A stretch of 64,000 nucleotides of DNA from Butyrivibrio sp. INlla14 (GCF_900102515.1 NZ_FMVS01000004.1:124001-188000); one strand, 5' to 3'. Shown: positions 9,471-17,505, counted from the stretch's first letter. The notes: generated by a model from the sequence alone, not told the origin. Program-made: numbers and translations.

Positions 9471-10109
9471 TTAAACTGTTGAATAGCCGTATCCATTGCA
9501 GATCGCATCTACAGGAGTTCCTGCCTTACAAAGAGGGCAGTTATCATGGCTGTAGCTTGCATAATCCGGGAAGTCACGCAATGAAAACAGCGATCTTATA
9601 GGTACGTTTTCTATCTGTGTTGCAATTGAGAAAACAGCGGAGATACCTGCTGGTTCTCCCTTATAAAATCTGATGGAATCAAGAGCCGTCTTAAGAGTTC
9701 CTCCAGTCGTTATTGAATCTGTAAGGATCAGCACCTTTTTACCATCTATCATGTGCTTGTTATTCTCTCTGAACATCATCTGACCATTAACATTAGTCTC
9801 CGGCTGGGTAATATACATGGTCTTATGGGAATTCATAGAAATTATCCCTGCCTGGGTAAGCTTGTTAGCAAGATAAGCACCAACAACTTCCATCCCATTA
9901 AGGCACAAGATAGTGTCTATGACCTCTGACGCCAGATACATCTCAGCCAGCGCTTCACCTGTTGCCCGCGCTTCCTTCATTCTAGCCTTGGTATCGCACA
10001 GGTCCATATAGTAATTAACATGAGAATGTGGTGTTACAAAATGTCCTGGTGTAATCCTTAAAATAACATCACTGTGTCCTGAGTACTGAACCTTTTCGTA
10101 GTTCTGCAT
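9471..10109 (-). CDS. Orotate phosphoribosyltransferase-like protein
   Basis: This 212-residue type I phosphoribosyltransferase has the PRPP-binding loop VLILTDSITTGGT (about residues 126-138) and a catalytic-type acidic pair. Canonical PyrE transfers the ribose phosphate of PRPP to orotate in UMP synthesis. This protein has an unusual C-terminal tail with a Cys pair, HDNCPLCKAGTPVDAI, seen in a Firmicutes PyrE-like subgroup whose substrate is not certain. It is monocistronic with its own terminator and no other pyrimidine genes nearby, so it may serve salvage or be a second copy. For that reason I do not assign pyrE. Confidence 0.75.
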   Translation of the reverse strand: MQNYEKVQYSGHSDVILRITPGHFVTPHSHVNYYMDLCDTKARMKEARATGEALAEMYLASEVIDTILCLNGMEVVGAYLANKLTQAGIISMNSHKTMYITQPETNVNGQMMFRENNKHMIDGKKVLILTDSITTGGTLKTALDSIRFYKGEPAGISAVFSIATQIENVPIRSLFSLRDFPDYASYSHDNCPLCKAGTPVDAICNGYGYSTV

Positions 10110-10197
10110 TATGCGTACCTCCCCATTTTTAGGTCCTAGACTATGTGTAACACATTAATCATATCATTATTCCGTATACTTTACCACTTATATTCGC

Positions 10198-10485
10198 TTA
10201 TTCTTTTTTATCTGCCTCGCGCAACTTCTTTATCCCTTCAAGAGCAGTCTTATATATAAGCGCCATGTGCCTTGATGCCGGATCACTCATGTCGCATTTA
10301 CTCTGCATCAGCTTAAAATGCTGGATTGCTTCGTCGATGACCGATTTTGAAATAACATATCCGTCACAATATAAAGTACCAGTCTCAGGATCGTATCTGG
10401 ACTCCTCAAATCTGGTTTTAGCGTAATCGCCAGCGCCCATACTGGCCGCAAGCTGATTGATTAAGTCTGATCTGCTATCTGCCAT
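10198..10485 (-). CDS. Small soluble protein of unknown function
   Basis: I do not recognise this 95-residue hydrophilic, mostly helical protein. It has no signal peptide and no membrane segment. The middle contains YDPETGTLYCDGYVIS, and the C-terminus is rich in Lys and Glu. The ATG at 10485 was chosen because AGGAG lies 8-9 bases upstream; a GTG at 10503 would place the ribosome site inside the gene. It stands alone, between the PyrE-like gene and the beta-mannosidase gene on the same strand. Confidence 0.66.
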   Translation of the reverse strand: MADSRSDLINQLAASMGAGDYAKTRFEESRYDPETGTLYCDGYVISKSVIDEAIQHFKLMQSKCDMSDPASRHMALIYKTALEGIKKLREADKKE

Positions 10486-10564
10486 ACCAAAATCTCCTTT
10501 CACAGGAAAATTTTATCATATATAAGTACGGCAAAACGTTAAATTTTTATAATATTTCTAGGGT

Positions 10565-12991
10565 TCAGATACCTACTGACCTAACCCTTAACACGTCAAC
10601 TTCTCCGCTTATTATCTTGATTCTCTTCTCAGACGCATTAAGGTCAAAATAGTTATCTGAAAGCAAAAGATCATCATTGCCATTACGAATTTCAACGCTC
10701 TTTGCATAAGCATCTGAAGAGATGACAATTTCATCTCCTTCAAGCCTTGCCTTAAGGTGCGGATCAGCAAACTTAAAGTGCTTGGGTGGGCAAAAGAGCA
10801 CAGTTCCCTCAGAGATGACATTGCCATCTTCAACTAGCTGATAGCTTACGTAATTTTCATGAAGGTCAGCCTGATCCATGTTTATTTCATCAAGCCAGTT
10901 TGTAGAAAGAGCCGCAGCATAGAGCTCTTTTTTACCTTCTTCAATAACAGCTGCTTTTGAATCTCTGAGCTGCCATCTGACCTCAAGATCCTTTCCATCC
11001 ATGGTTTCATTCTGGACATTTAGCTTAATAGATTTAACAATAGGATCCGCATCATCGTTGACAGATACTCTCTGATCAAGATAACCTCTTTCCTCACAGG
11101 AAATAAGTACTGGCGCAAAGAACCTCTTAGCATAGTACTGAAGTGGCTTCCATCTGCCCTCATAATCTATTGATGCCCAGGAAGCTACAGGCCAGCAGTC
11201 ATTGAGCTGCCAATATACTGTGCCCATGCATCTTCCCCTGTTTCTTCTAAAATGTTCAACCCCATATCTGATAGCATCTGCCTGCAAAAGCTGTGAATAA
11301 TAGACAAGCTCATCCAGACTCTCAGGATAAAGATATGTCTGGCTCATATAGTTCATGATCTTGCCGTTAGCAGCGCTGTTTCTCTGATGTTTCTCCATTA
11401 CATAGGAAAAGATATTTCTATCCTCAGGCTCTGTGAAGGTTTCGATAGTCTTAACAGCTGGGAAAGACTGGAATCCAAACTCAGAAAGGTATCTGAAATG
11501 GAACTGGCGATAAGCTGTAAATGGCTGATTACCATGCCAAACCTCCCAATAGTGGGCATCTCCCCTATTCTCATCATTAGGATTATCAAATCCTCCACCA
11601 GATGAAGGGCTTGCTGGCCAGTAATAGGTCTGAGGATCCTCCTTTTTCAGAAGCTTAGGGAAAAGATATTCATACATCTTGACGTAGTCTGACTTTAGGG
11701 TAAATTTCGCTCCCCAATGCTCCTGGCCTACAAATAATTCCATCTCATTGTTACCACACCATAGTCCCAGACTTGCATGATGACGAAGTCTTCTCACATT
11801 ATCTATGACCTCTGCTATGATATTCTCTTCAAAGTCCTCTGAAAGTCTGTATACAGCGCAGGCAAACATAAGATCCTGCCATACAACAAGGCCCAGCTCA
11901 TCGCAGATATCATAGAATTCATCCTCTGGATAGTATCCACCGCCCCAAACTCTTATGCAGTTAAAGTGAGAATTTTTGCAGTGAGTAAGAAGTGTCCTGG
12001 TTCTTTCTTTATTAACTCTGCTAAGGATATTGTCCTGAGGGATATAATCTGCTCCCATGGCAAATATCTTGACTCCATTTACAACATGACAGAACTCTTC
12101 ACCATACTCGTCCTTCTCCCTGGAGATAGTCATGGTCCTTAGACCAATTCTCTTTTCCCAGACATCAAGGACATCGCCCTTTGCATTTCGAAGACTAGCC
12201 TTAACAGTGTAAAGAGGCTGTTCTCCATAGCCATTTGGCCACCAGAGCTGAGGTGTTATAAGCTCTACTGTCTCGTTAGAATTGATCTCATCAGCAATAA
12301 CCTTGCCCTGGGGATCTGTTACAGTAACGGTTGTTATATAATTGTAATTTCCTTCATTTCTGGCATCAAATGACAGTGTAACACATCCATTATGGTGATC
12401 CTGTCTGACATAGAAGGATTCAAATCTTGTCTCGTTAATTCCTACAAGTGACACTGGGCGCATTATTCCTGCATCAGGAATCCTTGGGCCCCAATCCCAT
12501 CCGAACATATAATGAGCCTTGCGGATCTTAGGGAAGCCCTTAGAGCAATCTTCTGAGCCCAGAACAGGGTCTTTCTTGAATTCTTCTCTTATAAATTTGT
12601 TAGGAGAATGGAATACAATCCTAAGGTCATTTTCAGCCTTTAAAAGCTCTTTTACGGCATATTCGTATGTTCTATGCATATTGCATGGGTTTCCTAATAA
12701 GACGCCGTTAAAATAGACGTCTGCTATCGTATCAAGCATCTCAAAACGAAGAAGCACCTGGCTGCATAAAAAGAGTTCATCTGCTTCCTCAAGGGTAAAG
12801 CTCATCTTATACTCATAGTCGTATTCCATAAGTGCAAGGGCCTTGTCTTCATTATCTCTATAATAGGGATCTTCCATAAGGCCATTGTTCATAAGATCCG
12901 TATAAACAGTTCCAGGAACCACCGCCTTATACCAAGTGTCCTGATCCATTCTGCGCATAGTCCAATTATCATGTAGATTTCTTGTGATCAT
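10565..12991 (-). CDS. Beta-mannosidase, glycoside hydrolase family 2
   Basis: This 808-residue protein has the GH2 order: sugar-binding sandwich, Ig-like domain, catalytic barrel, C-terminal beta domains. The motif LWCGNNEMELF gives acid/base Glu416, and YLSEFGFQSFP gives nucleophile Glu504. The barrel motif IRVWGGGYYPEDEFYDICDE is typical of beta-mannosidases, which release mannose from the non-reducing end of beta-1,4-manno-oligosaccharides or beta-mannosyl N-glycan cores. There is no signal peptide, so it should act in the cytoplasm on imported fragments. ATG 12991 has GGAGAGG about 8 bases upstream; a reading to 13102 would overlap the promoter. ManA, which would use the mannose after phosphorylation, is encoded at 40.2-41.1 kb. 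Confidence 0.93.
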   Translation of the reverse strand: MITRNLHDNWTMRRMDQDTWYKAVVPGTVYTDLMNNGLMEDPYYRDNEDKALALMEYDYEYKMSFTLEEADELFLCSQVLLRFEMLDTIADVYFNGVLLGNPCNMHRTYEYAVKELLKAENDLRIVFHSPNKFIREEFKKDPVLGSEDCSKGFPKIRKAHYMFGWDWGPRIPDAGIMRPVSLVGINETRFESFYVRQDHHNGCVTLSFDARNEGNYNYITTVTVTDPQGKVIADEINSNETVELITPQLWWPNGYGEQPLYTVKASLRNAKGDVLDVWEKRIGLRTMTISREKDEYGEEFCHVVNGVKIFAMGADYIPQDNILSRVNKERTRTLLTHCKNSHFNCIRVWGGGYYPEDEFYDICDELGLVVWQDLMFACAVYRLSEDFEENIIAEVIDNVRRLRHHASLGLWCGNNEMELFVGQEHWGAKFTLKSDYVKMYEYLFPKLLKKEDPQTYYWPASPSSGGGFDNPNDENRGDAHYWEVWHGNQPFTAYRQFHFRYLSEFGFQSFPAVKTIETFTEPEDRNIFSYVMEKHQRNSAANGKIMNYMSQTYLYPESLDELVYYSQLLQADAIRYGVEHFRRNRGRCMGTVYWQLNDCWPVASWASIDYEGRWKPLQYYAKRFFAPVLISCEERGYLDQRVSVNDDADPIVKSIKLNVQNETMDGKDLEVRWQLRDSKAAVIEEGKKELYAAALSTNWLDEINMDQADLHENYVSYQLVEDGNVISEGTVLFCPPKHFKFADPHLKARLEGDEIVISSDAYAKSVEIRNGNDDLLLSDNYFDLNASEKRIKIISGEVDVLRVRSVGI

Positions 12992-13028
12992 ATTTCGTTC
13001 CTCTCCTTGGGATATATACATCAGAACT

Positions 13029-13034
13029 ATTATA
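13029..13034 (-). promoter_or_regulatory. Putative -10 element of the beta-mannosidase promoter
   Basis: TATAAT on the minus strand lies about 37 bases before the beta-mannosidase ATG. The corresponding -35 region (AGATTT) matches the consensus poorly, which fits a regulated promoter. The rest of the 312-base gap to 13303 shows no gene, only the hairpin listed next. Confidence 0.4.
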
Positions 13035-13180
13035 CACACTAGTTGCGGTCTAAATCTATCCAATAATGAAATATTGACACTTGTGGGCAGTTTCTTTGCC
13101 ATATTCCTTTAAAAGTTCGTATTTTTATCTTTATAGGTTCGTATATGGCGCCATCGTAGCATGACTCCCAGCATTTGCAC

Positions 13181-13218
13181 AAAAATAAAGTACGTAAAAG
13201 TGGACTTTTACGTACTTT
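13181..13218 (-). terminator. Terminator downstream of the LytTR regulator gene
   Basis: A perfect 14-bp stem pairs 13187-13200 with 13205-13218 around a TGGA loop. On the minus strand it is followed by TATTTTTG. It lies about 85 bases downstream of the regulator's stop codon, and no other gene intervenes. Confidence 0.75.
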
Positions 13219-13303
13219 GGTCGGTTTTATGAATTTAGATTTATATGCTAATAATTTTAGTTTTTTATGTTTTTAATTCAAGACGGTTCATTTTTGCTGT
13301 CCC

Positions 13304-14026
13304 TCACAACACACACATTTTTTTCATACGTAAAAAAACGTTTTTTCTAAAAGCATCTGCATATTTCCTACTGATATTTATTTCTTTTTCATTGTTCATG
13401 ATAACAGAATCTCCGTTACTCCTTTTTATAGCATTCATGTTAATCACATAAGAAGTATGCACCTGTAAAAAATAGTCTGGAAGTTTCTTTAATTCATCTG
13501 CCAACTTCCCATAGTATTCTATCGTTTCATCTCTGCATACAATATTTATAATTCTCTTATCACTTGATAAATAAAGGATATCCTTGCAGCTAATAGTTGT
13601 ATTGTCCCTTCCTGTTTTATATATAAAATAATCACTGGAATCTCCAATAATCTCAAACCCTCTCTTTAAAGCTCGAGTGAGGTTCTCAGTCCTTATTGGT
13701 TTTACAAGAAAGTCCAGGGGCTGCACAGAAAAAAGCTTCATCGCATAAGTTTCTTTTGATGAAACATATATAATCTGCGTATGAAAATTCCTGTTCTGCT
13801 CCCTAAGATATTTTCAAACATCAATGCCACTTGCATTGGTAAGTTCTATATCAAGTATAAGAAAATCATATGAAGATCCACACCTAATATGCTCCATAAG
13901 AGCTTCCCCAGTATAAAAGATGTCAATATTAAACGTAGTTCCAAACATCGCTGTATTTTCAATTATTATCTTCTCGATTTCCTGACAGGTTAAATATTCA
14001 TCATCACATATAGCTATATTGTACAT
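13304..14026 (-). pseudogene. LytTR-family (AgrA-like) response regulator interrupted by an in-frame TGA
   Basis: Reading through one TGA (13816-13814) gives a continuous 240-residue AgrA-type regulator. The receiver domain has acidic residues Asp8/Asp9 and phospho-acceptor Asp59 in FLILDIELT, and ends just before the stop in ASGIDV. The frame continues as KYLREQNRNFHTQIIYVS, includes the conserved Lys of DFLVKPI, and ends with a LytTR DNA-binding domain (LQVHTSYVINMNAIKR). The TGA replaces one residue in the helix after the phosphorylation site, with no shift of frame. If the stop is real, only a 70-residue receiver fragment is made. A mutation, strain-specific loss or sequencing error would each explain it; the rest is well preserved, so the loss is recent. 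Neighbour of agrB. Confidence 0.85.
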
Positions 14027-14118
14027 TACTGAACCCCACCATTTTCGGAAATTTCAGCCATTTGAGCTTTATTTGTCTCGCCATTATTGGATTCTTTATT
14101 CGTTAATAATCTGGTCAT
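14026..14118 (-). CDS. Candidate 30-residue peptide gene in the agrD position
   Basis: A short frame starts at ATG 14118 inside the 3' end of agrB, with AGAGGA about 6-7 bases upstream, and stops at 14028-14026 in a TAATG overlap with the regulator's start. Position and coupling match agrD genes. However, the peptide (start MTRLLTNKESNN, end ISENGGVQ) has no Cys, no hydrophobic N-terminal helix and no acidic C-terminal tail, so it does not look like a thiolactone pheromone precursor. It may be a decayed agrD, an unusual linear peptide gene or chance. Confidence is low. Confidence 0.25.
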   Translation of the reverse strand: MTRLLTNKESNNGETNKAQMAEISENGGVQ

Positions 14119-14659
14119 TCCGATTCCTCTTTTCCCTCATATAATTTACTACTTTTTGCACTGTCAGATAAAAACCTTCTATCACAAGTACCATAAATAT
14201 CAGCATCTTAAAAAGGTCATTTATAAAATTTGAAAAGAATAGTGCTGTTTCCATCATAGTAATGATTATGGATATTTTTTTATATCGAATTTTCTCTTCT
14301 TTAAACAATGGCTTATTTGCAGTATCTACCGGTGCAAGCAGTATAATCTGGACTGCCGATAATATAGCTATAGCCAGACAAAGTGTTTGATGTAACAGTG
14401 TATAATCTGCACAGTTAAGCACATACGCCACGCCTACTATCAATAAGGCTGATGTGATTGCGCAAATCCACAGCTTAGGCATATGGAGCCCACCTGCAAA
14501 AATCCTCAGTGGAATAAATAATACCAGAAACAAAAATACTCCCTTAACATTATCCATGATTATACCAATTATAAGAACAACTATAAGCGATGCTGTAAAC
14601 ATTCCCAGACGTTTTAGTCCATATATCGCAACTTCCATTTCCTCGTCATTAAATCCCAT
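14096..14659 (-). CDS. agrB: AgrB-family pheromone-processing membrane peptidase
   Basis: This 187-residue protein has about five to six hydrophobic segments and the AgrB signature RIFAGGLHMPKLWIC. In it His59 and Cys66 have the seven-residue spacing of the AgrB catalytic pair. AgrB cleaves the C-terminus of the AgrD precursor and forms the thiolactone ring of the autoinducer in the membrane. The ATG at 14659 has GAGGG 6 bases upstream; the frame stays open to 14683 without a better start. Downstream is a LytTR regulator; no histidine kinase and no convincing AgrD are in the window. Upstream lie LytTR-type direct repeats. Confidence 0.86.
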   Translation of the reverse strand: MGFNDEEMEVAIYGLKRLGMFTASLIVVLIIGIIMDNVKGVFLFLVLFIPLRIFAGGLHMPKLWICAITSALLIVGVAYVLNCADYTLLHQTLCLAIAILSAVQIILLAPVDTANKPLFKEEKIRYKKISIIITMMETALFFSNFINDLFKMLIFMVLVIEGFYLTVQKVVNYMREKRNRNDQIINE

Positions 14660-14704
14660 GTAATCCCTCTTCTCTATTCTCAATAAAACAATTTTCCTCT
14701 TGAA

Positions 14705-14769
14705 TTATACTGCTAATTTGAAGATTTCCATTTTATTTGTAATAATTAACGCCCAAATGGTAATAATTG
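14705..14769 (-). promoter_or_regulatory. agrB promoter with LytTR-type direct repeats
   Basis: Two identical 9-mers, GTAATAATT on the plus strand, lie at 14740-14748 and 14761-14769. They are separated by exactly 12 bases (21-bp period), the arrangement bound by AgrA/LytTR regulators. On the minus strand a TATAAT follows at 14710-14705. The -35 region is weak (AATGGA), and the repeats end about 6 bases upstream of it, as at activator-dependent promoters. Binding by the neighbouring regulator is inferred. Confidence 0.6.
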
Positions 14770-14798
14770 ACATCACCTAATCCATAAATAAAAATAAT

Positions 14799-14826
14799 TT
14801 GACGAATTCCTATTTATTGCTATAAT
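14799..14826 (+). promoter_or_regulatory. Strong promoter of the antisense RNA
   Basis: TTGACG (14799-14804), a 16-base spacer and TATAAT (14821-14826) predict a start near 14833. The only thing downstream on this strand before a strong terminator is a stretch of about 70 bases, so the promoter drives a small RNA. Confidence 0.78.
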
Positions 14827-14832
14827 GAAACT

Positions 14833-14903
14833 AGGCAAGGAACTAATTAGCTTAAAAACATGGCGAAAGCCCTAGAGATGGCGGTCTCTAGGGCTTTCTT
14901 TTT
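14833..14903 (+). ncRNA. Antisense antitoxin RNA, Fst/RNA II-like (about 70 nt)
   Basis: The predicted transcript runs from the promoter above to a 14-bp hairpin with T5. It contains AACTAATTAGC (14841-14851) and CATGGC (14859-14864). Both are repeated in the same order and orientation at 14995-15005 and 15011-15016, which is the start region of the convergent toxin gene. The RNA can therefore pair with the toxin mRNA across the start codon and codons 4-7, as well as through the shared terminator. This is the design of the pAD1 par RNA II antitoxin, which is about 65 nt long. The prediction rests on sequence only. Confidence 0.65.
14865..14903. terminator. Shared bidirectional terminator of toxin mRNA and antisense RNA
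   Basis: A perfect 14-bp stem, 14865-14878 with 14885-14898, encloses the loop TGGCGG. On the plus strand it is followed by TTTTT; on the minus strand a shorter T run comes 6 bases after the stem. It lies just after the toxin stop codon. Confidence 0.85.
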
Positions 14904-14908
14904 CGGCT

Positions 14909-15013
14909 CTAGTGTGTATCGTTGCCGCGTTTATCTCTGTCGAGCCACTTGCAGATGTAGTTGGCGGCTACTCCTGCCAGAACAGAGATTAAGAAACTAA
15001 TTAGCAATTCCAT
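14909..15013 (-). CDS. Fst-like type I toxin: 34-residue membrane peptide
   Basis: The frame starts at ATG 15013 with AAGGAGGTG 6 bases upstream, one of the best ribosome sites in the window. The peptide has one hydrophobic helix (LLISFLISVLAGVAANYI, residues 3-20), then CKWLDRDKRGNDTH, a charged tail. Fst-family toxins share this plan: about 33 residues, one membrane helix, then a charged tail starting with a W/V-L-D motif. They depolarise or damage the membrane when made in excess. A longer frame to 15100 would include the promoter and is rejected. Opposite-strand antisense RNA and a shared terminator complete the module. Confidence 0.68.
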   Translation of the reverse strand: MELLISFLISVLAGVAANYICKWLDRDKRGNDTH

Positions 15014-15062
15014 GGCTTTGCACCTCCTTTCTGTTGCCAGAATGAGGGCGACAACGCTTATG

Positions 15063-15068
15063 ATTATA
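15063..15068 (-). promoter_or_regulatory. Putative -10 element of the toxin gene
   Basis: TATAAT on the minus strand lies about 50 bases before the toxin ATG. The predicted mRNA from about 15056 to the terminator is about 170-190 nt. The -35 region is poor (TATGAA at 17 bases). Confidence 0.45.
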
Positions 15069-15103
15069 ACGTTTTGTAATTGGTATTCATAGTAGTACAA
15101 TAC

Positions 15104-15232
15104 CTATAAATCACGTTCATAGTAATCGTAGTTAAAGCCTTTTTCTATGACAACATCCTTATCCTGATCCCTGTCTCTCTCAATGTCCCTCTTATTAAGC
15201 TTCCTTGTGGCCTATCTTCTCTTCCAGGTCAT
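15104..15232 (-). pseudogene. Possible gene remnant with an in-frame TAG
   Basis: A minus-strand frame starts at ATG 15232 (MTWKRR), meets a TAG, then continues for 35 codons (ATRKLNKRDIERDRDQDKD ... YYERDL) to a TAG at 15106-15104. The charged, protein-like composition after the stop suggests the tail of a lost gene. I cannot name it. No ribosome site or homologue is evident. The rest of 15233-15385 shows nothing beyond the promoter region of the XRE gene. Confidence 0.25.
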
Positions 15233-15385
15233 GATATAAAATCCACGGATTCTGTGCACATTCCGCACACTTTCTCCATTAGATTTTCATCTATCCATTA
15301 ATACTTCATTTTTGGTACAAAATAGGATAAGATATAGGTGTTTGTTATAAGGGGTATTTATCGGGAAAGGAAATATTTCTAAGCT

Positions 15386-15910
15386 ATGGGAAAAAGATCA
15401 ATCAGGGAGAACAAGAACATCTATTTCGAGAGCCGTGAAGCGGCTGGACTTACCAGAGCACAGGCCAGTGAACTTATTGGAACTATAAGTGAGAGCCGAC
15501 TTGAGAAAATGGAGACTGGCAAGACTGCCATTTATCCAGAGGACGTTGTAGATATGGCTCTTGCTTACAAGAAACCTGAACTTTGCAACTACTACTGTAC
15601 ACATGAATGCAGGATCGGACAGGAAAATGTTCCTGAGGTTAAGCTTTCATCTCTTTCAGAGATTGTACTTGGCATGCTTTCTGCTCTTAATTCATTGGAC
15701 AAGCAGAAGGAAAGACTTATCGACATCACTGCTGACGGCGAGATTTCAGAGGATGAGCTTCCTGATTTTGTAAATATACAGGAGCAGCTCAACCAGATTG
15801 ACCTTACTGTAGAATCTTTAAAAATCTGGATGGCCAACACAATCGCAGAAGGCAAGATAGATAAGAACAAGTTAAAAGAAGCTGCAGAGAATCGCAAACG
15901 TACTCACTGA
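15386..15910 (+). CDS. XRE-family helix-turn-helix regulator
   Basis: This 174-residue protein has an N-terminal HTH (about residues 10-65: REAAGLTRAQASELIGTISESRLEKME). A linker with three close cysteines and a histidine follows (CNYYCTHECRIGQ, about residues 67-79), perhaps a metal site. The C-terminus is a helical tail. The Cys-containing linker recurs in small clostridial XRE regulators; its ligand is not known. GGAAAGGAAAT lies about 12 bases before the ATG. It is monocistronic with its own terminator. It is next to the toxin/antisense pair but points away from it, and no link is shown. Confidence 0.82.
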   Translation: MGKRSIRENKNIYFESREAAGLTRAQASELIGTISESRLEKMETGKTAIYPEDVVDMALAYKKPELCNYYCTHECRIGQENVPEVKLSSLSEIVLGMLSALNSLDKQKERLIDITADGEISEDELPDFVNIQEQLNQIDLTVESLKIWMANTIAEGKIDKNKLKEAAENRKRTH

Positions 15911-15935
15911 TTCTTTTAACTAATTTCATAATAAT

Positions 15936-15972
15936 AGCCTGGCCGATATTTTCATATCAGTCAGGCTTTTTT
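15936..15972 (+). terminator. Terminator of the XRE gene
   Basis: The outer stem AGCCTG/CAGGCT encloses an inner stem GATAT/ATATC and is followed by TTTTTT. Confidence 0.82.
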
Positions 15973-15995
15973 CTTTTATTGTATTAAATAATTCT

Positions 15996-16370
15996 TTACT
16001 CATCAGCGTTGTCAAAGACCTTGTTAACAGCAGTGATAACGTCAGAAGATGTGAAAGGCTTTATTATAAAGTCCTTAGCTCCGCGCTTTATTGCCATAAC
16101 TATCATGTTCTCGTACTTTTGGTCAGAACACATGATAACATTGGCCTTAGAGTCATATTTTATGACCTCTGTAAGCGCATCAATGCCATTCATTTTGGGC
16201 ATATTAATATCCAGTATCATAAGATCCGGCTTTTTCTCTTTATAATACTCCACAGCCATCGCGCCGTCTGTGGCTTCTCCAATGATCTGATATTTCTCAG
16301 GATCAAGAGCTGATTTAAGCATTTCTCTCATAAAAGTTGTATCGTCGGCCAGAAGTATTTTCCTCTTCAT
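15996..16370 (-). CDS. CheY-like single-domain response regulator
   Basis: This 124-residue receiver domain has no output domain. Asp9 and Asp10 form the acidic pocket, Asp54 in LMILDINMP is the phospho-acceptor, Ser82 and Lys104 (FIIKPF) complete the active site. The closest functional type is CheY, which carries the signal from CheA to the flagellar switch, though stand-alone receivers can serve other pathways. No kinase is adjacent. A chemoreceptor is encoded at 38.3-40.1 kb, so a chemotaxis role is plausible. Confidence 0.86.
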   Translation of the reverse strand: MKRKILLADDTTFMREMLKSALDPEKYQIIGEATDGAMAVEYYKEKKPDLMILDINMPKMNGIDALTEVIKYDSKANVIMCSDQKYENMIVMAIKRGAKDFIIKPFTSSDVITAVNKVFDNADE

Positions 16371-16455
16371 AAGAACTCTCCTTTACGAATTAACACAATG
16401 CCTAAATATATTATGACTACTATTACATCAAATTTACAAATAAAATATTGATAAA

Positions 16456-17505
16456 TTAGTTTCCAATATCCTGAACCTTATAAGTCACACCATCTACAAG
16501 CACTTCAGTAACTTTTTCGTTAGAGCTAAAGAGCTTTTCATCTACATAGTTAAACTTATCAGGGGTCTCTCCCTTGACAAGAGCATCTACCAGAGCCTTA
16601 ACCCTTGGCCCATGCAGAGGATTACATTCAGCAATGCAGGAAATCTTACCCTCCTTGGCATAATCGAGAGCCTCCTTGTTTACTCCGTCAAAGGAAACCA
16701 CCATGATCTCGCCGTTTCTAATGTCTGAGCCAACCTTTTTACCAGCTTCTTCCAGGGCATCAATTGCGCCTATAGCTTCGTTATCGTTCTCGCAGTAGAC
16801 AATATTGATATTGTCAAACCTCTCCAAAAGAGCTGCCATAACTTCATAGCCCTTGGTTTCAGTAAATTCACCGGATACTTCCGCCATAAGATCCCATCCG
16901 TGCTCTCTTGCTGCATTAGCAAGGCCTCTGCTCCTTCCAATCTGGGCTGTAGAGCCTATCGTTCCCTGAATATTTACAATATGGACATCAGAAGGAGCCA
17001 TGTTGATACTCTTTGTATAGCTGTCTATCCATGCCGCCATCTTCTTGCCCTCAAGCTCAAAGTCTGAGCCCACCCAGCAGGAATAAAGAGATTTATCAGC
17101 CACATCCACTCTTCTGTCCACTAAAATCACAGGAATACCAGCATCTCTTGCCTCAGAGAGAACAGAATCCCAACCGCTTTCGGTTACTGGTGCCAGGACA
17201 ATATAATCCACTTCCTGCTGGATAAAGGTTCTGATAGCTGTTATTTGATTGGTCTGCTTCTGCTGACCATTTTTGTATATGAGAGAGTATCCCTCCTCGG
17301 GGACAAAACTGCTCTGCATGGAAATAGTGTTAGCACTTCTCCAGTCAGATTCAGCCCCGAGCTGTGAAAATCCCACAGTTATAAGGCCGCTATCCTCCGT
17401 GATCTCTTTAGTTCCCTCGTCTTCAACAGCATTACTGCTCCCGCAGCTGGCTATAATAGCCACGCCAAGGAGCAGTGCTATTGCTATAGTAGCAACTTTT
17501 TTCAT
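16456..17505 (-). CDS. Sugar-binding lipoprotein of the ABC transporter (YtfQ/periplasmic-binding-protein type), second copy
   Basis: This 349-residue protein has a lipoprotein signal ending IIASC (Cys21) and a type I periplasmic-binding fold: VDYIVLAPVTESGWDSVLSEA, GIPVILVDRR, VYCENDNEAIGAIDALEEAG. It resembles YtfQ-type proteins that bind furanose sugars such as galactofuranose. It is the last gene of an ABC transporter operon that begins with a related binding protein at 21.4-22.4 kb. Two binding proteins for one membrane complex would widen the range of substrates. Confidence 0.88.
   Translation of the reverse strand: MKKVATIAIALLLGVAIIASCGSSNAVEDEGTKEITEDSGLITVGFSQLGAESDWRSANTISMQSSFVPEEGYSLIYKNGQQKQTNQITAIRTFIQQEVDYIVLAPVTESGWDSVLSEARDAGIPVILVDRRVDVADKSLYSCWVGSDFELEGKKMAAWIDSYTKSINMAPSDVHIVNIQGTIGSTAQIGRSRGLANAAREHGWDLMAEVSGEFTETKGYEVMAALLERFDNINIVYCENDNEAIGAIDALEEAGKKVGSDIRNGEIMVVSFDGVNKEALDYAKEGKISCIAECNPLHGPRVKALVDALVKGETPDKFNYVDEKLFSSNEKVTEVLVDGVTYKVQDIGN

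Noticed and set aside
13245-13451. Plus-strand frame of 68 codons opposite the LytTR gene
   Set aside because: Complement of the conserved LytTR domain; Phe-rich and without ribosome site.
14026-14118. Naming the small ORF agrD
   Set aside because: No Cys or Ser in a ring-forming context, no amphipathic leader and no acidic tail; only its position fits.
14909-15100. 63-residue form of the toxin
   Set aside because: The longer frame would include the -10 element and the strong ribosome site of the 34-residue form.
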